Source: Candidatus Latescibacterota bacterium
Lineage (GTDB): Bacteria > Krumholzibacteriota > Krumholzibacteriia > LZORAL124-64-63
Reading direction: 5' to 3'
NCBI GenBank assembly: GCA_030658975.1
Contig: JAUSBL010000114.1
Span: 1 to 64,000, forward strand
DNA length: 64,000 nt
Part shown: positions 18,344 to 28,250 of the stretch, one piece after another
Layout of the letters: every line of letters begins with the position of its first letter
How positions within the stretch are numbered: position 1 is the first letter of the stretch
The notes under the pieces: generated by a model
The model's input: only the letters and a program-made list of their open reading frames with translations
Databases searched by the model: none
What the model was told of the DNA's origin: nothing
Translations under genes and position numbers: made by a program

Positions 18344-19929
18344 GTCGTGGTCCTTTCATTCCCGGTCTCGCGGTAGGTCGCCCAGGCGACGCCCAGCTTG
18401 CGCAGGCGCGCCCGCAGCGTGTGGGGGTTGACGCCCAGCAGCTTGGCCGCGCCGTGGCGTCCCTCGATGCGTCCGTGTGTCGCGGCCAGGGCGATCGCCA
18501 CGTGCCGGCGCACGGCTTCGTCGAGGCTGACGATGTCGCCGGCCGGCGGGGCGGACGAGACGTCCGGCGCGGCCGCGCCCCCGGGGTGCGGCTGCAGGGA
18601 GGTCGCCGCGCCGAGCGCGGCGGCGATCTGCAGGCCCGCGCCGTCGCCCAGGATGGCGGCGCGGTCGACGACCGACGCCAGCTCGCGCACGTTGCCCGGC
18701 CACGCGTAGGCCGACAGCAGGGCCAGGTCCGCGGCGGTGGGCGACTGCAGGCGCAGTCCGAAGCGCATCGCGGCGCGGCGGGCGAAGTGCGCCGCCAGGG
18801 CGGGGATGTCCTGGCGCCGTTCGCGCAGCGGCGGCAGCACCACCGGGAAGCCCGCGATGCGGTACCAGAGGTCCTCGCGGAAGCGCCCGTTCTGCACCAG
18901 GGCGGGCAGGTCGCGGTGCGTCGAGGCGACGATGCGCACGTCCACCTTGACGTCGCGCTCGCCGCCGACCCGCTCGAACGTCCCTTCCTGCAGCACGCGC
19001 AGCAGGCGCACCTGGGCGGGCAGGGGCAGCTCGCCGACCTCGTCCAGCAGCAGGGTGCCCTGGTCCGCGCGCTCGAACCAGCCCCGCCGCGAGGCGGTGG
19101 CGCCGGTGAAGGCGCCCTTCTCGTGCCCGAAGAGTTCCGAGTCGATGAGTTCCGGCGGGATCGCCCCGCAGTTGACCCGCAGGAACGGGCCGTGCCGGCG
19201 CGGCGACTGCTCGTGGATGGCGCGGGCGATGACCTCCTTGCCCGTGCCGCTCTCGCCCAGGATGAGCACCGGCACTCCCGAGCGCGCCACCAGGGCCACG
19301 CGCGCCATGACGGGTTCCAGACCGCTCTCCACGCCCACGATCGTGTCGGTCAGATCGGCGCGCCCCAGACGCGACAGGGCGGAGCGCTTGTCGGCCTCCG
19401 CGGCCGCGCGCAGCGCCGACAGTTCGCGCAGACGGTGGTCGTTCTCCAGGGCCGTGGCGAAGGCCCGCTGCAGCTCGGTGAACAGCATCAGGTGTTCGGG
19501 CGCAAACATCTGCGGCGCGCGGGCCCGCAGCTGCAACACGCCCTGCGGGTCGGGGCCGTCGCCCAGGGGGGCGGCCAGCCACTCGCCACCGTCCGCCGCG
19601 GGACCCACCGGGCAGCCCTCGCCGTCGGGAGCCGCTCCGTCGCGCAGGTGCTGCGCCCCGGACCGCCGGGCCCACACGCGCAGGCGCCGGACCGTGGCGG
19701 CGGGCAGCGGGGACGCCGTGCGGCTCGGGGCGCCCTGCCCTTCGCCGCCGAGTTCGGCCGTCCAGGTGAGCAGCTGCGCCGCGGCCTCGTCGGGCACGGC
19801 GACCGCCAGGCGGTCGACGGGCAGCTCGTCGGCGAGGATGCCGCCGATCGTGGCCAGGGATTCCTCAAGGGCCGTGTGCCGGCAGATGGCGCGCCAGACC
19901 TCGAGCATGACCAAGCGTTGGTCTTGCAT
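18340..19929 (-). CDS. Sigma54-dependent regulator (GAF-like N-terminus, AAA+, Fis-type HTH)
   Basis: ILGESGTGKEVIARAIHEQSPR, LFGHEKGAFTGATASRRG, VDVRIVASTHRDL, AWPGNVRELASVVDRA, C-terminal KLLGVNPHTLRARLRKLG. Confidence 0.9.
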   Translation of the reverse strand: MQDQRLVMLEVWRAICRHTALEESLATIGGILADELPVDRLAVAVPDEAAAQLLTWTAELGGEGQGAPSRTASPLPAATVRRLRVWARRSGAQHLRDGAAPDGEGCPVGPAADGGEWLAAPLGDGPDPQGVLQLRARAPQMFAPEHLMLFTELQRAFATALENDHRLRELSALRAAAEADKRSALSRLGRADLTDTIVGVESGLEPVMARVALVARSGVPVLILGESGTGKEVIARAIHEQSPRRHGPFLRVNCGAIPPELIDSELFGHEKGAFTGATASRRGWFERADQGTLLLDEVGELPLPAQVRLLRVLQEGTFERVGGERDVKVDVRIVASTHRDLPALVQNGRFREDLWYRIAGFPVVLPPLRERRQDIPALAAHFARRAAMRFGLRLQSPTAADLALLSAYAWPGNVRELASVVDRAAILGDGAGLQIAAALGAATSLQPHPGGAAAPDVSSAPPAGDIVSLDEAVRRHVAIALAATHGRIEGRHGAAKLLGVNPHTLRARLRKLGVAWATYRETGNERTTT

Positions 19930-20030
19930 CGTGGGACCTCCTCAGATCCAGATCATATGTCGGGATCCCGTCATATATGAAGGAAAAGTTCCATGATATT
20001 TGACAGAAACCGGATCGCGGGCTGGTGATT

Positions 20031-20049
20031 ATAATATAACGTATATTAT
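20031..20049. promoter_or_regulatory. AT-rich inverted repeat in the divergent regulatory region
   Basis: ATAATATA-ACG-TATATTAT, perfect 8-bp arms, in a 70% GC background. Confidence 0.5.
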
Positions 20050-20147
20050 GACAACATGTTGCACTCTTAAGGTGGCTGCGCACGGATCTTGTAAGTCATC
20101 ATGATTCGAGCTAGAATCTCGTCGGGGTCCGCACCGGAGGGCACGTC

Positions 20148-21227
20148 ATGAAAATCCGCATCCTGGGCATCACCGCCGTTCTCGTCCTGGCCGTCGTCGC
20201 GGTGCTGCTGTCGGGCGCGGCCCGCGGGGCGCCCAAGCCCGTCGAATTGCTGAACGTGTCCTACGATCCCACGCGCGAGCTCTACCGCGACGTCAACGCG
20301 GCTTTCGCCGCGCACTGGCTGGCGAAGACGGGGCAGGCCGTGACCATCAATCAGTCCCACGGCGGGGCCGGCAAGCAGGCCCGCGCCGTGATCGACGGTC
20401 TGCAGGCCGACGTCGTCACCCTCGCCCTGGCCTACGACATCGACGCCATCGCGAAGCACACGAGCTACCTGCCGGCGGACTGGCAGCAGCGTCTGCCGCA
20501 CAACTCGTCGCCCTACTCCTCGACGATCGTCTTCCTGGTGCGCAAGGGCAACCCGAAGCAGATCCGCGACTGGGACGACCTGCTGAAGCCGGGCGTCGCG
20601 ATCGTGACCCCCAACCCGAAGACCTCGGGCGGCGCGCGCTGGAACTACCTGGCGGCCTGGGCCCACGTCCTGCGCCGCGAACTCGGCGACCTGGCCAAGC
20701 TGCACGACCCGGCGGCCGCGGCCGAGGTCCAGGCCGCGCAGGCCGCGGCGCAGAGCTTCGTGGCCGAGTTGTTCAAGCGCGTGCCGGTGCTCGACTCGGG
20801 CGCCCGCGGATCGACCAACACCTTCGCCCGCAACGGCATCGGCGACGTGCTGCTGGCCTGGGAGAACGAGGCCTTCCTGGCCGTTAACGAGCTGGGCGCC
20901 GGCGACTTCGAGATCGTCGTGCCCTCGGTCAGCATCCTGGCTGAACCGCCGGTCACGGTCGTGGACCACTGGGCCCGACAGCACGGGACGCTCGAGATCG
21001 CGCAGGCGTACCTGGAATTCCTCTACTCGCCGCAGGGGCAGCGCCTGGCGGCGCGCCACTACTACCGGCCCGTCTCCCCCGAACACGCCGACGCGGCGGA
21101 CATGGCCCGCTTCCCCGCCCTGACCCTGATCACCGTCGACGACGTCTTCGGCGGCTGGCAACAGGCGCAGCGGGCCCACTTCGACGACGGCGGGATCTTC
21201 GACCGGATCACGGCGGGCGGCCAGTGA
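20148..21227 (+). CDS. sbp: Sulfate ABC transporter substrate-binding protein
   Basis: [66 protein letters not shown]; followed by two permeases and an ATPase. Confidence 0.93.
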   Translation: MKIRILGITAVLVLAVVAVLLSGAARGAPKPVELLNVSYDPTRELYRDVNAAFAAHWLAKTGQAVTINQSHGGAGKQARAVIDGLQADVVTLALAYDIDAIAKHTSYLPADWQQRLPHNSSPYSSTIVFLVRKGNPKQIRDWDDLLKPGVAIVTPNPKTSGGARWNYLAAWAHVLRRELGDLAKLHDPAAAAEVQAAQAAAQSFVAELFKRVPVLDSGARGSTNTFARNGIGDVLLAWENEAFLAVNELGAGDFEIVVPSVSILAEPPVTVVDHWARQHGTLEIAQAYLEFLYSPQGQRLAARHYYRPVSPEHADAADMARFPALTLITVDDVFGGWQQAQRAHFDDGGIFDRITAGGQ

Positions 21228-21264
21228 CCCGGCGCCGGCAGGCGGCCCCGCGGACGGTCACGGC

Positions 21265-22107
21265 GTGAAGCGCGGCCGAACCAGGCGCCGCGTCGGCGTG
21301 CTGCCCGGGTTCGGCCCGACGCTCGGGATCACCGTGTTCATGGTCAGCGTGGTCGTGGTGATCCCGTTGATGGGCCTGTTCGTGCGTTCGGCCGGGCTGG
21401 GTTTCGGCGGGGTCTGGGAGACGGTCACGACGCCGCGGGTGCTGGCCGCCTTCCGGCTCAGCTTCGGGGCGTCGCTGATCGCCGCGACGATCAACGCGGT
21501 CATCGGTTTTCTCGTCGCCTGGACCCTGGTGCGCTACGAGTTTCCCGGCAAGCGCGTCGTCGATGCGCTGGTCGATCTGCCCTTCGCCCTGCCGACGGCC
21601 GTCTCGGGCATCGCCCTGACGGCCCTGTTCGCACCGCAGGGCTGGGTCGGGCGCCTGCTCGCGCCGCTGGGGCTGCCGGTGGCGTTCACGCCCCTGGGCG
21701 TGACCGTGGCGCTGGTGTTCATCGGCCTGCCCTTCGTCGTGCGCACGCTGCAGCCGGCGCTGATGGACCTCGACGCCGAGGTCGAGGAGGCCGCGGCCGT
21801 CCTGGGCGCGGGAAGGCTGCAGATCCTGAGCAAGGTCATCGTGCCGACGGTCCTGCCGGCCCTGCTGACCGGCACCACGCTGGCCTTCGCCCGCGCGGTC
21901 GGGGAGTACGGTTCGGTCGTGTTCATCTCGGGCAACATGCCCAACAAGACCGAGATCGTGCCGCTGCTGATCGTCGCCAAGCTCGAGCAGTACGACTTCG
22001 CCGGCGCGACCGCGATCGGGGCCGTGATGCTGGTGCTGTCGTTCGCGATCCTGCTGGCGGTCAACCTGCTGCAGGGCTGGACGGGCCGCTACCGCGAGGG
22101 GAACTGA
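21265..22107 (+). CDS. cysT: Sulfate ABC transporter permease CysT/CysU
   Basis: Multi-TM; DLPFALPTAVSGIALTALFAPQGWVG, EEAAAVLGAGRLQILSKVIVPTVLPALLTG, EYGSVVFISGNMP. Confidence 0.9.
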   Translation: MKRGRTRRRVGVLPGFGPTLGITVFMVSVVVVIPLMGLFVRSAGLGFGGVWETVTTPRVLAAFRLSFGASLIAATINAVIGFLVAWTLVRYEFPGKRVVDALVDLPFALPTAVSGIALTALFAPQGWVGRLLAPLGLPVAFTPLGVTVALVFIGLPFVVRTLQPALMDLDAEVEEAAAVLGAGRLQILSKVIVPTVLPALLTGTTLAFARAVGEYGSVVFISGNMPNKTEIVPLLIVAKLEQYDFAGATAIGAVMLVLSFAILLAVNLLQGWTGRYREGN

Positions 22108-22108
22108 G

Positions 22109-23023
22109 ATGGCCGGCGCCGGCGGCAGGCATCGTGCGGCATCGCGGCCCCGGCAGGGCGTGGGCGAGTCCGCGCCGGTGCGCCGCCTGCTGATCGCCGC
22201 GACGCTGCTCGTGCTGGGATGCGTGCTGGTGCTGCCGCTGGTCACGGTCTTCGCCGAGGCGTTGCGCGGGGGGCTGGGCGCCTACCTCGCCAGCTTCCGC
22301 GATCCCGAGGCGCTGGCGGCGATCCGGCTGACCCTGCTGGTCGCCGCGATCGCGGTGCCGGTGAACGTCTTCTTCGGTTTGTCCGCCTCCTGGGCCATCG
22401 CGAAGTTCTCGTTCCCGGGCAAGCGGCTGCTCATCACCCTGATCGATCTGCCCTACGCCGTATCCCCGGTCGTCAGCGGCCTGGTCTACATCATGATCTA
22501 TGGCGCCAACGGCGTGTTCGGACCCTGGCTGGCGGCCCACGACCTGCAGGTGATCTTCGCGGTGCCCGGCATCGTGCTGGCGACGATCTTCGTGACCTTC
22601 CCCTTCGTCGCCCGCGAACTGATCCCGCTGATGGAGGAGCAGGGCACCGAAGAGGAGCAGGCGGCCATGACCCTCGGCGCGAGCGGCTGGCAGACCTTCC
22701 GGCGCGTCACCCTGCCGAACGTGCGTTGGGCGCTGCTCTACGGCGTGATCCTCTGCAACGCGCGCGCCATGGGCGAGTTCGGCGCCGTGTCGGTGGTCAG
22801 CGGCCACATCCGCGGCAAGACCGCGACGATGCCGCTGCAGGTCGAGATCCTCTACAACGAGTACAACTACGTCGCCGCGTTCGCCGTGGCCTCGCTGCTG
22901 GCGATGCTGGCGCTCGTGACCCTGGTCGCGAAAGCCGTGGTGGAACGGCGGGCGGGCGCCGCGGCGGCCCAAATCACGACGACTGAAATCGAGACGGCAC
23001 TCCAGCCCCATGAGGCGTCATGA
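22109..23023 (+). CDS. cysW: Sulfate ABC transporter permease CysW
   Basis: [72 protein letters not shown]. Confidence 0.9.
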   Translation: MAGAGGRHRAASRPRQGVGESAPVRRLLIAATLLVLGCVLVLPLVTVFAEALRGGLGAYLASFRDPEALAAIRLTLLVAAIAVPVNVFFGLSASWAIAKFSFPGKRLLITLIDLPYAVSPVVSGLVYIMIYGANGVFGPWLAAHDLQVIFAVPGIVLATIFVTFPFVARELIPLMEEQGTEEEQAAMTLGASGWQTFRRVTLPNVRWALLYGVILCNARAMGEFGAVSVVSGHIRGKTATMPLQVEILYNEYNYVAAFAVASLLAMLALVTLVAKAVVERRAGAAAAQITTTEIETALQPHEAS

Positions 23024-24105
23024 GCATCGAGGCCCGGAACATCACCAAGACCTTCGGCGCCTTCCGCGCCCTGAACGACGTCAGCCTGACGGTGCCCACG
23101 GGCCGGCTGATGGCCCTGCTCGGCCCCTCGGGTTCGGGCAAGACCACGCTGCTGCGGATCATCGCCGGCCTGGAGCAGGCGGACCACGGCAGCGGCCAGG
23201 TCCTGTTCGACGACGCCGACGTGGCGGTGCGGCCGGTGCGCCGCCGCGGCGTGGGCTTCGTGTTCCAGCACTACGCCCTGTTCCGGCACATGACCGTGTT
23301 CGACAACGTGGCCTTCGGCCTGCAGGTCCGCCCGCGCCGGGAGCGTCCGGACAAGCAGGAGATCCGCGCGCGGGTCGGCGATCTGCTGCGCATGGTCCAG
23401 CTCGACACCCTGGCCGACCGCTACCCGGGCCAGCTCTCCGGCGGCCAGCGCCAGCGCGTGGCCCTGGCGCGCGCGCTGGCGGTCGAACCGCAGGTCCTGC
23501 TGCTGGACGAGCCCTTCGGCGCGCTGGACGCGAAGGTGCGCAAGGAGCTGCGCGTCTGGCTGCGCCGTCTCCACGACGAGCTGCACGTCACCAGCGTCTT
23601 CGTCACGCACGACCAGGACGAGGCGCTCGAGGTCGCCGACCGGGTCGTGGTCATGAACGAGGGACGCATCGAGCAGGAGGGCACGCCCGACGAGGTCTTC
23701 CACCACCCCGCCACGGAGTTCGTCATGAGGTTCCTGGGCGAGGTGAACCAGTTCCACGGCCGCGTCGACGCGGGCCGCGTCGCGTTCGCGGACGTCGAAC
23801 TGGATGCCGGCGACCACGGCCGCCTGGCCGGCCCGGCGCGGGTGTTCGTGCGGCCGCACGAGTGGGACGTGTCGTTGGCGCCGCCGTCGCAGGCGGCCAT
23901 CAGGGCGGTCGTGAAGCGGGTGCAGAGCGCGGGCCCGGTCGCCCGCCTGGAACTGCTGACGGCCGACGGGGCGCTCCTCAACGCGGAGCTGCCCCAGGAA
24001 CTGCTGGCCCAGCTGGGGCTGGGTGCGGACACGGAGGTCTACGTCACGCCACGGCGCCTGCGCGTCTTCGCCGAAGACCGCAAGCCGCCGGCGGCCGGCG
24101 CCTGA
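23020..24105 (+). CDS. cysA: Sulfate ABC transporter ATP-binding protein CysA
   Basis: [85 protein letters not shown]-terminal TOBE-like region. Confidence 0.93.
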   Translation: MSIEARNITKTFGAFRALNDVSLTVPTGRLMALLGPSGSGKTTLLRIIAGLEQADHGSGQVLFDDADVAVRPVRRRGVGFVFQHYALFRHMTVFDNVAFGLQVRPRRERPDKQEIRARVGDLLRMVQLDTLADRYPGQLSGGQRQRVALARALAVEPQVLLLDEPFGALDAKVRKELRVWLRRLHDELHVTSVFVTHDQDEALEVADRVVVMNEGRIEQEGTPDEVFHHPATEFVMRFLGEVNQFHGRVDAGRVAFADVELDAGDHGRLAGPARVFVRPHEWDVSLAPPSQAAIRAVVKRVQSAGPVARLELLTADGALLNAELPQELLAQLGLGADTEVYVTPRRLRVFAEDRKPPAAGA

Positions 24106-24111
24106 AGCGCC

Positions 24112-24735
24112 TCAGCGATAAGCGGCCTTGACGGCGCCCCACGTGGCGGCCTCGTTCGCGACCACCTCGCCCTCCAGCGTCAGCATGATCGCGAGGTCGC
24201 CGTACGCCGGCGTGAGCGCGTTCCAGGGTCCGAATTCCCCCGTCTCCGAGATGTACCGCACGCCCCCGGCGTACGGGTCGCCGTTCTGGAAGTAGGCCAC
24301 CCGGCCCTGCTTGGCGGATGCCGTGTAGCAGGCGATCAGGTAGTCGCCGGCCGGCAGGTTCAGCGTCGGGGTCGTGAAGTCGAAGGTGATCCACGACGTC
24401 CCCGTCGAGAAGTTCAGCACCTGCGACCGGGTCGCCAGCACGGCGCCGCCGAGGGTGCGCACCTGGGCGTAGACGGTGTCGCCGGCGCCCAGCGGCGGCA
24501 CGCCGCCGGCGGCCAGGCCGTCCAGGACCACCTGGAAGGACACGGTGTACAGAGCCCCGTCGCACTCGTTGTGGAAGCTCTGCCCCTCGCCGGCGATGAA
24601 TCCGCCGGCGCTCATGCCGAGCCAAGCCTTGCCGCCGTTGGCGTTCACGTCGAGGGTCGCCGGACAACCGACGGCGTTGACGGCCGTGGTCGCCACCAGG
24701 GCGATCAGCAATGCTCCCGTGATCCGTGCGTGCAT
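24112..24735 (-). CDS. Secreted protein of unknown function with C-terminal TWGAVKAAYR
   Basis: Signal peptide MHARITGALLIALVATTAVNAVG; C-terminal motif shared with 25513..26067. Confidence 0.65.
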   Translation of the reverse strand: MHARITGALLIALVATTAVNAVGCPATLDVNANGGKAWLGMSAGGFIAGEGQSFHNECDGALYTVSFQVVLDGLAAGGVPPLGAGDTVYAQVRTLGGAVLATRSQVLNFSTGTSWITFDFTTPTLNLPAGDYLIACYTASAKQGRVAYFQNGDPYAGGVRYISETGEFGPWNALTPAYGDLAIMLTLEGEVVANEAATWGAVKAAYR

Positions 24736-24875
24736 GATGGCACCTCCCGCTCTGGGAAGGACCCGGCCTGTTGCACCGCAGCGGGGAACCGTCGGTTCGT
24801 CCCGGGAAACCCCGGGAAGCCGGCGCCCCGTTCGCGGGACCGGTCGATGGGGATCCTCGCAAGGATCGGGCCCTG

Positions 24876-24905
24876 TTGACGCCGGAGCCGCGCAATCCCT
24901 ACCTT
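24876..24905 (+). promoter_or_regulatory. Putative promoter TTGACG-N18-TACCTT for the 24939 CDS
   Basis: Position and following leader match the arrangement upstream of the 25513 CDS. Confidence 0.4.
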
Positions 24906-24938
24906 GCAGACTGATCGCCCATCACGCTCGGAGCCACG

Positions 24939-25427
24939 ATGACATGTTTGTCGCGGTCCGCCCTACGCCGGTGGTCATGGGTCGTCTGCCTGCCCGTCGC
25001 CATCGCCTTCGGCGCCTGCTCTCCGACCGTCTGGCCGTCGCTGGACAGTGAAAACGACAACCGCTTCAGCGGTCCCTGGAACGGCGTCTACGAAGGCACC
25101 GGGGTCTTCAACAACCCCGGGCTCCAGATCACGAACCGGCATGTCAACGTCACGGTGCAGGTCACCGATCTCGGCAGCAACTCCATCCGCGTCCAGCTCT
25201 TCTTCAGACCGCCGACCAACGAATACTCGCCGGTCCTGCGTCTGGAAGGTTCCCTGAGCACCGTCGATTATGCCGATCTGCTCAACTACCATGATATGTT
25301 CTATCACCACGCGAGCCTTACGCGCACCGCCGCCGGGGCGATCTCGGGCCTCATGGAAGTGCAGGGGATCGACGAGCAGGCGTTCTGGTCCTGCACCGTG
25401 CGCGTGAATCCCGTCGCGGCTCGGTGA
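24939..25427 (+). CDS. Small lipoprotein of unknown function
   Basis: Signal peptide with lipobox AIAFGAC; conserved leader upstream. Confidence 0.6.
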   Translation: MTCLSRSALRRWSWVVCLPVAIAFGACSPTVWPSLDSENDNRFSGPWNGVYEGTGVFNNPGLQITNRHVNVTVQVTDLGSNSIRVQLFFRPPTNEYSPVLRLEGSLSTVDYADLLNYHDMFYHHASLTRTAAGAISGLMEVQGIDEQAFWSCTVRVNPVAAR

Positions 25428-25449
25428 AGCCCGGCAGGGGTGGGCTCTG

Positions 25450-25479
25450 TTGACACCGTGGCGGGAGAGTCCGTAGACT
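25450..25479 (+). promoter_or_regulatory. Putative promoter TTGACA-N18-TAGACT for the 25513 CDS
   Basis: Same spacing and following leader GATCGCCCATC....TCGGAGC....ATG as upstream of 24939. Confidence 0.45.
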
Positions 25480-25512
25480 CAATATGGATCGCCCATCGCC
25501 ATCGGAGCAGCC

Positions 25513-26067
25513 ATGATCGGATTGCTGAGAACCGTCGGGATCCTCGGTGCCGTGAGCGTGTTCGGCCTCGTCGCCCCGACGGCGCGGGCGGATACTTACG
25601 TGTACGAGGTGCACGACCTGCCGTTGAACTACGGACACATGTTCGACTTCGGGGCGGAATTCACAGGCATCACCGAAGTCTCGATCCGCGCGGTCGGGAT
25701 CGGAGGGCGCGTGTACTATTCCTGCCTCGACCCGACGCACGACGGCTGGTACGACCTGCATCTGACCGTACGCGTGGGCAACTCCTACATCCACTTTCCT
25801 GTCTGGTACCAGGTCGCTTACGACGTGACCGCCGTGGCGGACGTCGAGGGATCGGGCGAGGGGCTCTGTGATGGGGATGACATGTGTTTTATGAACGCGT
25901 CGTACAGGCCGAGCGGCTTGTCGGATATCTTTTGCGGGCCGTCGGAAGAGGAGGGCCTGACCATCTCGCGGGTGGAGCTCACGATCACGGCGAATTCCGT
26001 CACGCCGACCGAAAGTTCGACCTGGGGCAGGGTGAAAGCGATGTACCGTAGTGCTACGGGGGAGTGA
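25513..26067 (+). CDS. Secreted protein of unknown function with C-terminal STWGRVKAMYR
   Basis: Signal peptide MIGLLRTVGILGAVSVFGLVAPTARA; C-terminus TESSTWGRVKAMYRSATGE. Confidence 0.65.
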   Translation: MIGLLRTVGILGAVSVFGLVAPTARADTYVYEVHDLPLNYGHMFDFGAEFTGITEVSIRAVGIGGRVYYSCLDPTHDGWYDLHLTVRVGNSYIHFPVWYQVAYDVTAVADVEGSGEGLCDGDDMCFMNASYRPSGLSDIFCGPSEEEGLTISRVELTITANSVTPTESSTWGRVKAMYRSATGE

Positions 26068-26157
26068 TCCGATCCCGACCGGCGGCGGGCCGCGGTTGAG
26101 TCGCGGCGTGATCTGCTTTTTCGCGGTAATCGCTATCGCCAGACACTTTCGGATTCA

Positions 26158-28035
26158 TCATATGGCATCACTGCGATCAACCCAGCGACGTAAAAATAGC
26201 TCGGCAGCAATCACCAGACCGAGCTCATTCCCGCAATTAATCTGATTCCGTTGATGAGCCTCGAACAACTGCTGTAATTTCCGTCCATCCCAAAATGTGC
26301 GGTTCATCACTGACGATGAGTGAATCAAATCTCCATAGTATTCTTTTAGTTGCATTCTTAATGCATCATCGAAATTAGCAGCTGTCGTTGGAGCGCATTT
26401 ATTACTTGATAGTTTTTTAGCCAACTGTGCCATGGTTAGGCGCCAACGCGGCGCAGTAGGAAGCAAACCGGTATTTCCGATCTTAATGTTGCAAACTTCT
26501 GGAATCAATTTCTTGAATACCTTGACATAGGCATGATGTCCCCTTCGCCATTTCATAGGTATCGAGATACTGCGTTCGAACACTTCCTGGTCATAGAAGT
26601 GGCTATCATCTGCGAAAAATGACCTATCACTCAGGGCGCCCATAATCGTCCATCGGCGTACTCGATTGTGGAAAATCCACTGCTCCGTACGCCAATTATT
26701 TGGGACTTCCGCATAGTTTTGATCTAAATCACCCAGGATCATGTCCCGAAGCAACGGCGCACGAGGGTAGAGATGATCTGCAAGCATATTCCTATGGCCG
26801 TACTTTGTCTCTATATAGAGAGCAATATCGCTGTTATTCTTGTTGTGCTCCAACAAAGGATGGGCAGCTCTAGGGCCACGGCCCAGTCTGTACTCCATCC
26901 ATCCCTTCATGTTCTTGTAGCTCGGGCCCAGCATGCTGCCGCCCAGGATGGCGTCACCAGCAACTCCGTTAAGTACGAGATTCGCTCGTTCCCGCAGATC
27001 CTGACAACGCTTGAGACCTACCGCTAGGTTAATTGTCATTGCGCCGTTTGTAGTTGCAGAAAAGTTGGATGCGTATTCCGGAATTACTTCCGGCTCAAGG
27101 GGGTAAGCTAGATGGTTGATATTGAGAGTCCGGCATACTTCTCTCGCTGTCGCAAGATCTGTCGAGTTCTTCCCCCCAAACGTCCATGCTTGGATGTCAG
27201 GTATTTCCTGCGCGGTTAATGTGGTCACAAGTCGCGAGTCGTATCCGCCCGATAAGCCAGACACAATATTATCACCGCGCTTCACAATCCTTGGGGTAGC
27301 CGCCAACAGTGCTTCGCACACGGAATCTACCCGTTGATCCAAGCCAATATCTGAAGGCATTTCGTGTATTTGCCCAAAATTCCAATAAGTCTTCCGCTGA
27401 GACTTACTTCCATCGAATGAAATGTCCATACTCGTCGCGGCGTCGAGAACTTCCACACCTCTGACCGGCGTGCTTTGGCCGAAATATTGGCCGTATGTGA
27501 GAAATAGCGAAATCGCGTCTTGATCCGGTTCGGTCTTCACAATACCACATGATGCGACGGGGCCCAACAATGTGGCCAAGGCGTAGCTGTCGTTGTTACG
27601 ACACACATGGAGTGGCGCATATCCGCAACGACTTGTTCCGGCAACAAGACGATTGTGCCTAGCATCACATATGATAGTTGAAAACTGCCCGGTGAGTCGT
27701 GAAAACAAATCCATGCCATAGGCTCGGTACGCATTACATACGACTTCTGCATGGTGCTGAATGGATATCAGGCGGTCACAATCCTTATCAATCTGCCCGG
27801 TCGCAATAAAACCATCGACGACACAAGTCAGCCCCGCATCATGCTGAATGCAACATTTCCCAGTAAGTTCATCATCACTACGTACTGTTAATCCGATATA
27901 GATTTGATCGGGAATGATTTCAAAAGTATGGCTTCTCTCCCAAGAATAGATAGCCATCGAATTTGCTAGATTTCTGGCAATCTGGCCGGCGCGGTTATTT
28001 GCCGCCGACATTAATAGACCATAGACGCCTGGCAA
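26158..28035 (-). CDS. Asparagine-synthase-family protein lacking the N-terminal Cys nucleophile
   Basis: GATase-like N-terminal half (FSRLTGQFSTIICDARHNRLVAGTSRCGYAPLHV), PP-loop VSGLSGGYDSRLVTTL, VLNGVAGDAILGG; TTG start preceded by GGGAGG; begins MPGVYG; clearly lower GC than flanks. Confidence 0.75.
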   Translation of the reverse strand: MPGVYGLLMSAANNRAGQIARNLANSMAIYSWERSHTFEIIPDQIYIGLTVRSDDELTGKCCIQHDAGLTCVVDGFIATGQIDKDCDRLISIQHHAEVVCNAYRAYGMDLFSRLTGQFSTIICDARHNRLVAGTSRCGYAPLHVCRNNDSYALATLLGPVASCGIVKTEPDQDAISLFLTYGQYFGQSTPVRGVEVLDAATSMDISFDGSKSQRKTYWNFGQIHEMPSDIGLDQRVDSVCEALLAATPRIVKRGDNIVSGLSGGYDSRLVTTLTAQEIPDIQAWTFGGKNSTDLATAREVCRTLNINHLAYPLEPEVIPEYASNFSATTNGAMTINLAVGLKRCQDLRERANLVLNGVAGDAILGGSMLGPSYKNMKGWMEYRLGRGPRAAHPLLEHNKNNSDIALYIETKYGHRNMLADHLYPRAPLLRDMILGDLDQNYAEVPNNWRTEQWIFHNRVRRWTIMGALSDRSFFADDSHFYDQEVFERSISIPMKWRRGHHAYVKVFKKLIPEVCNIKIGNTGLLPTAPRWRLTMAQLAKKLSSNKCAPTTAANFDDALRMQLKEYYGDLIHSSSVMNRTFWDGRKLQQLFEAHQRNQINCGNELGLVIAAELFLRRWVDRSDAI

Positions 28036-28250
28036 AGTCAGCCTCCCTGCTTATGCTCCCTGTGAATCATTTTCAATTATCGCCGAAATACCGTCATGCC
28101 GCAATGAAATACTGCTACTGATCCCTTGCGGACAGGCTCGTGCACGAGGTCAGGCCGTGGGGTGTTGTCTAATTGCAACGGGTTGACGGTTGACACGCAG
28201 GCAAGCTCCCTTGAGAGTGTCCGGGTGGCGCAAATAAAGGGAGATGACGG

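Noticed and set aside
19930-20147. Sigma54 -24/-12 promoter upstream of sbp
   Set aside because: Looked for TGGC(A/G)-N-TTGC spacing on both strands; the closest strings (TGGCTGCGCACGG, ATGTTGCAC) do not have correct spacing.
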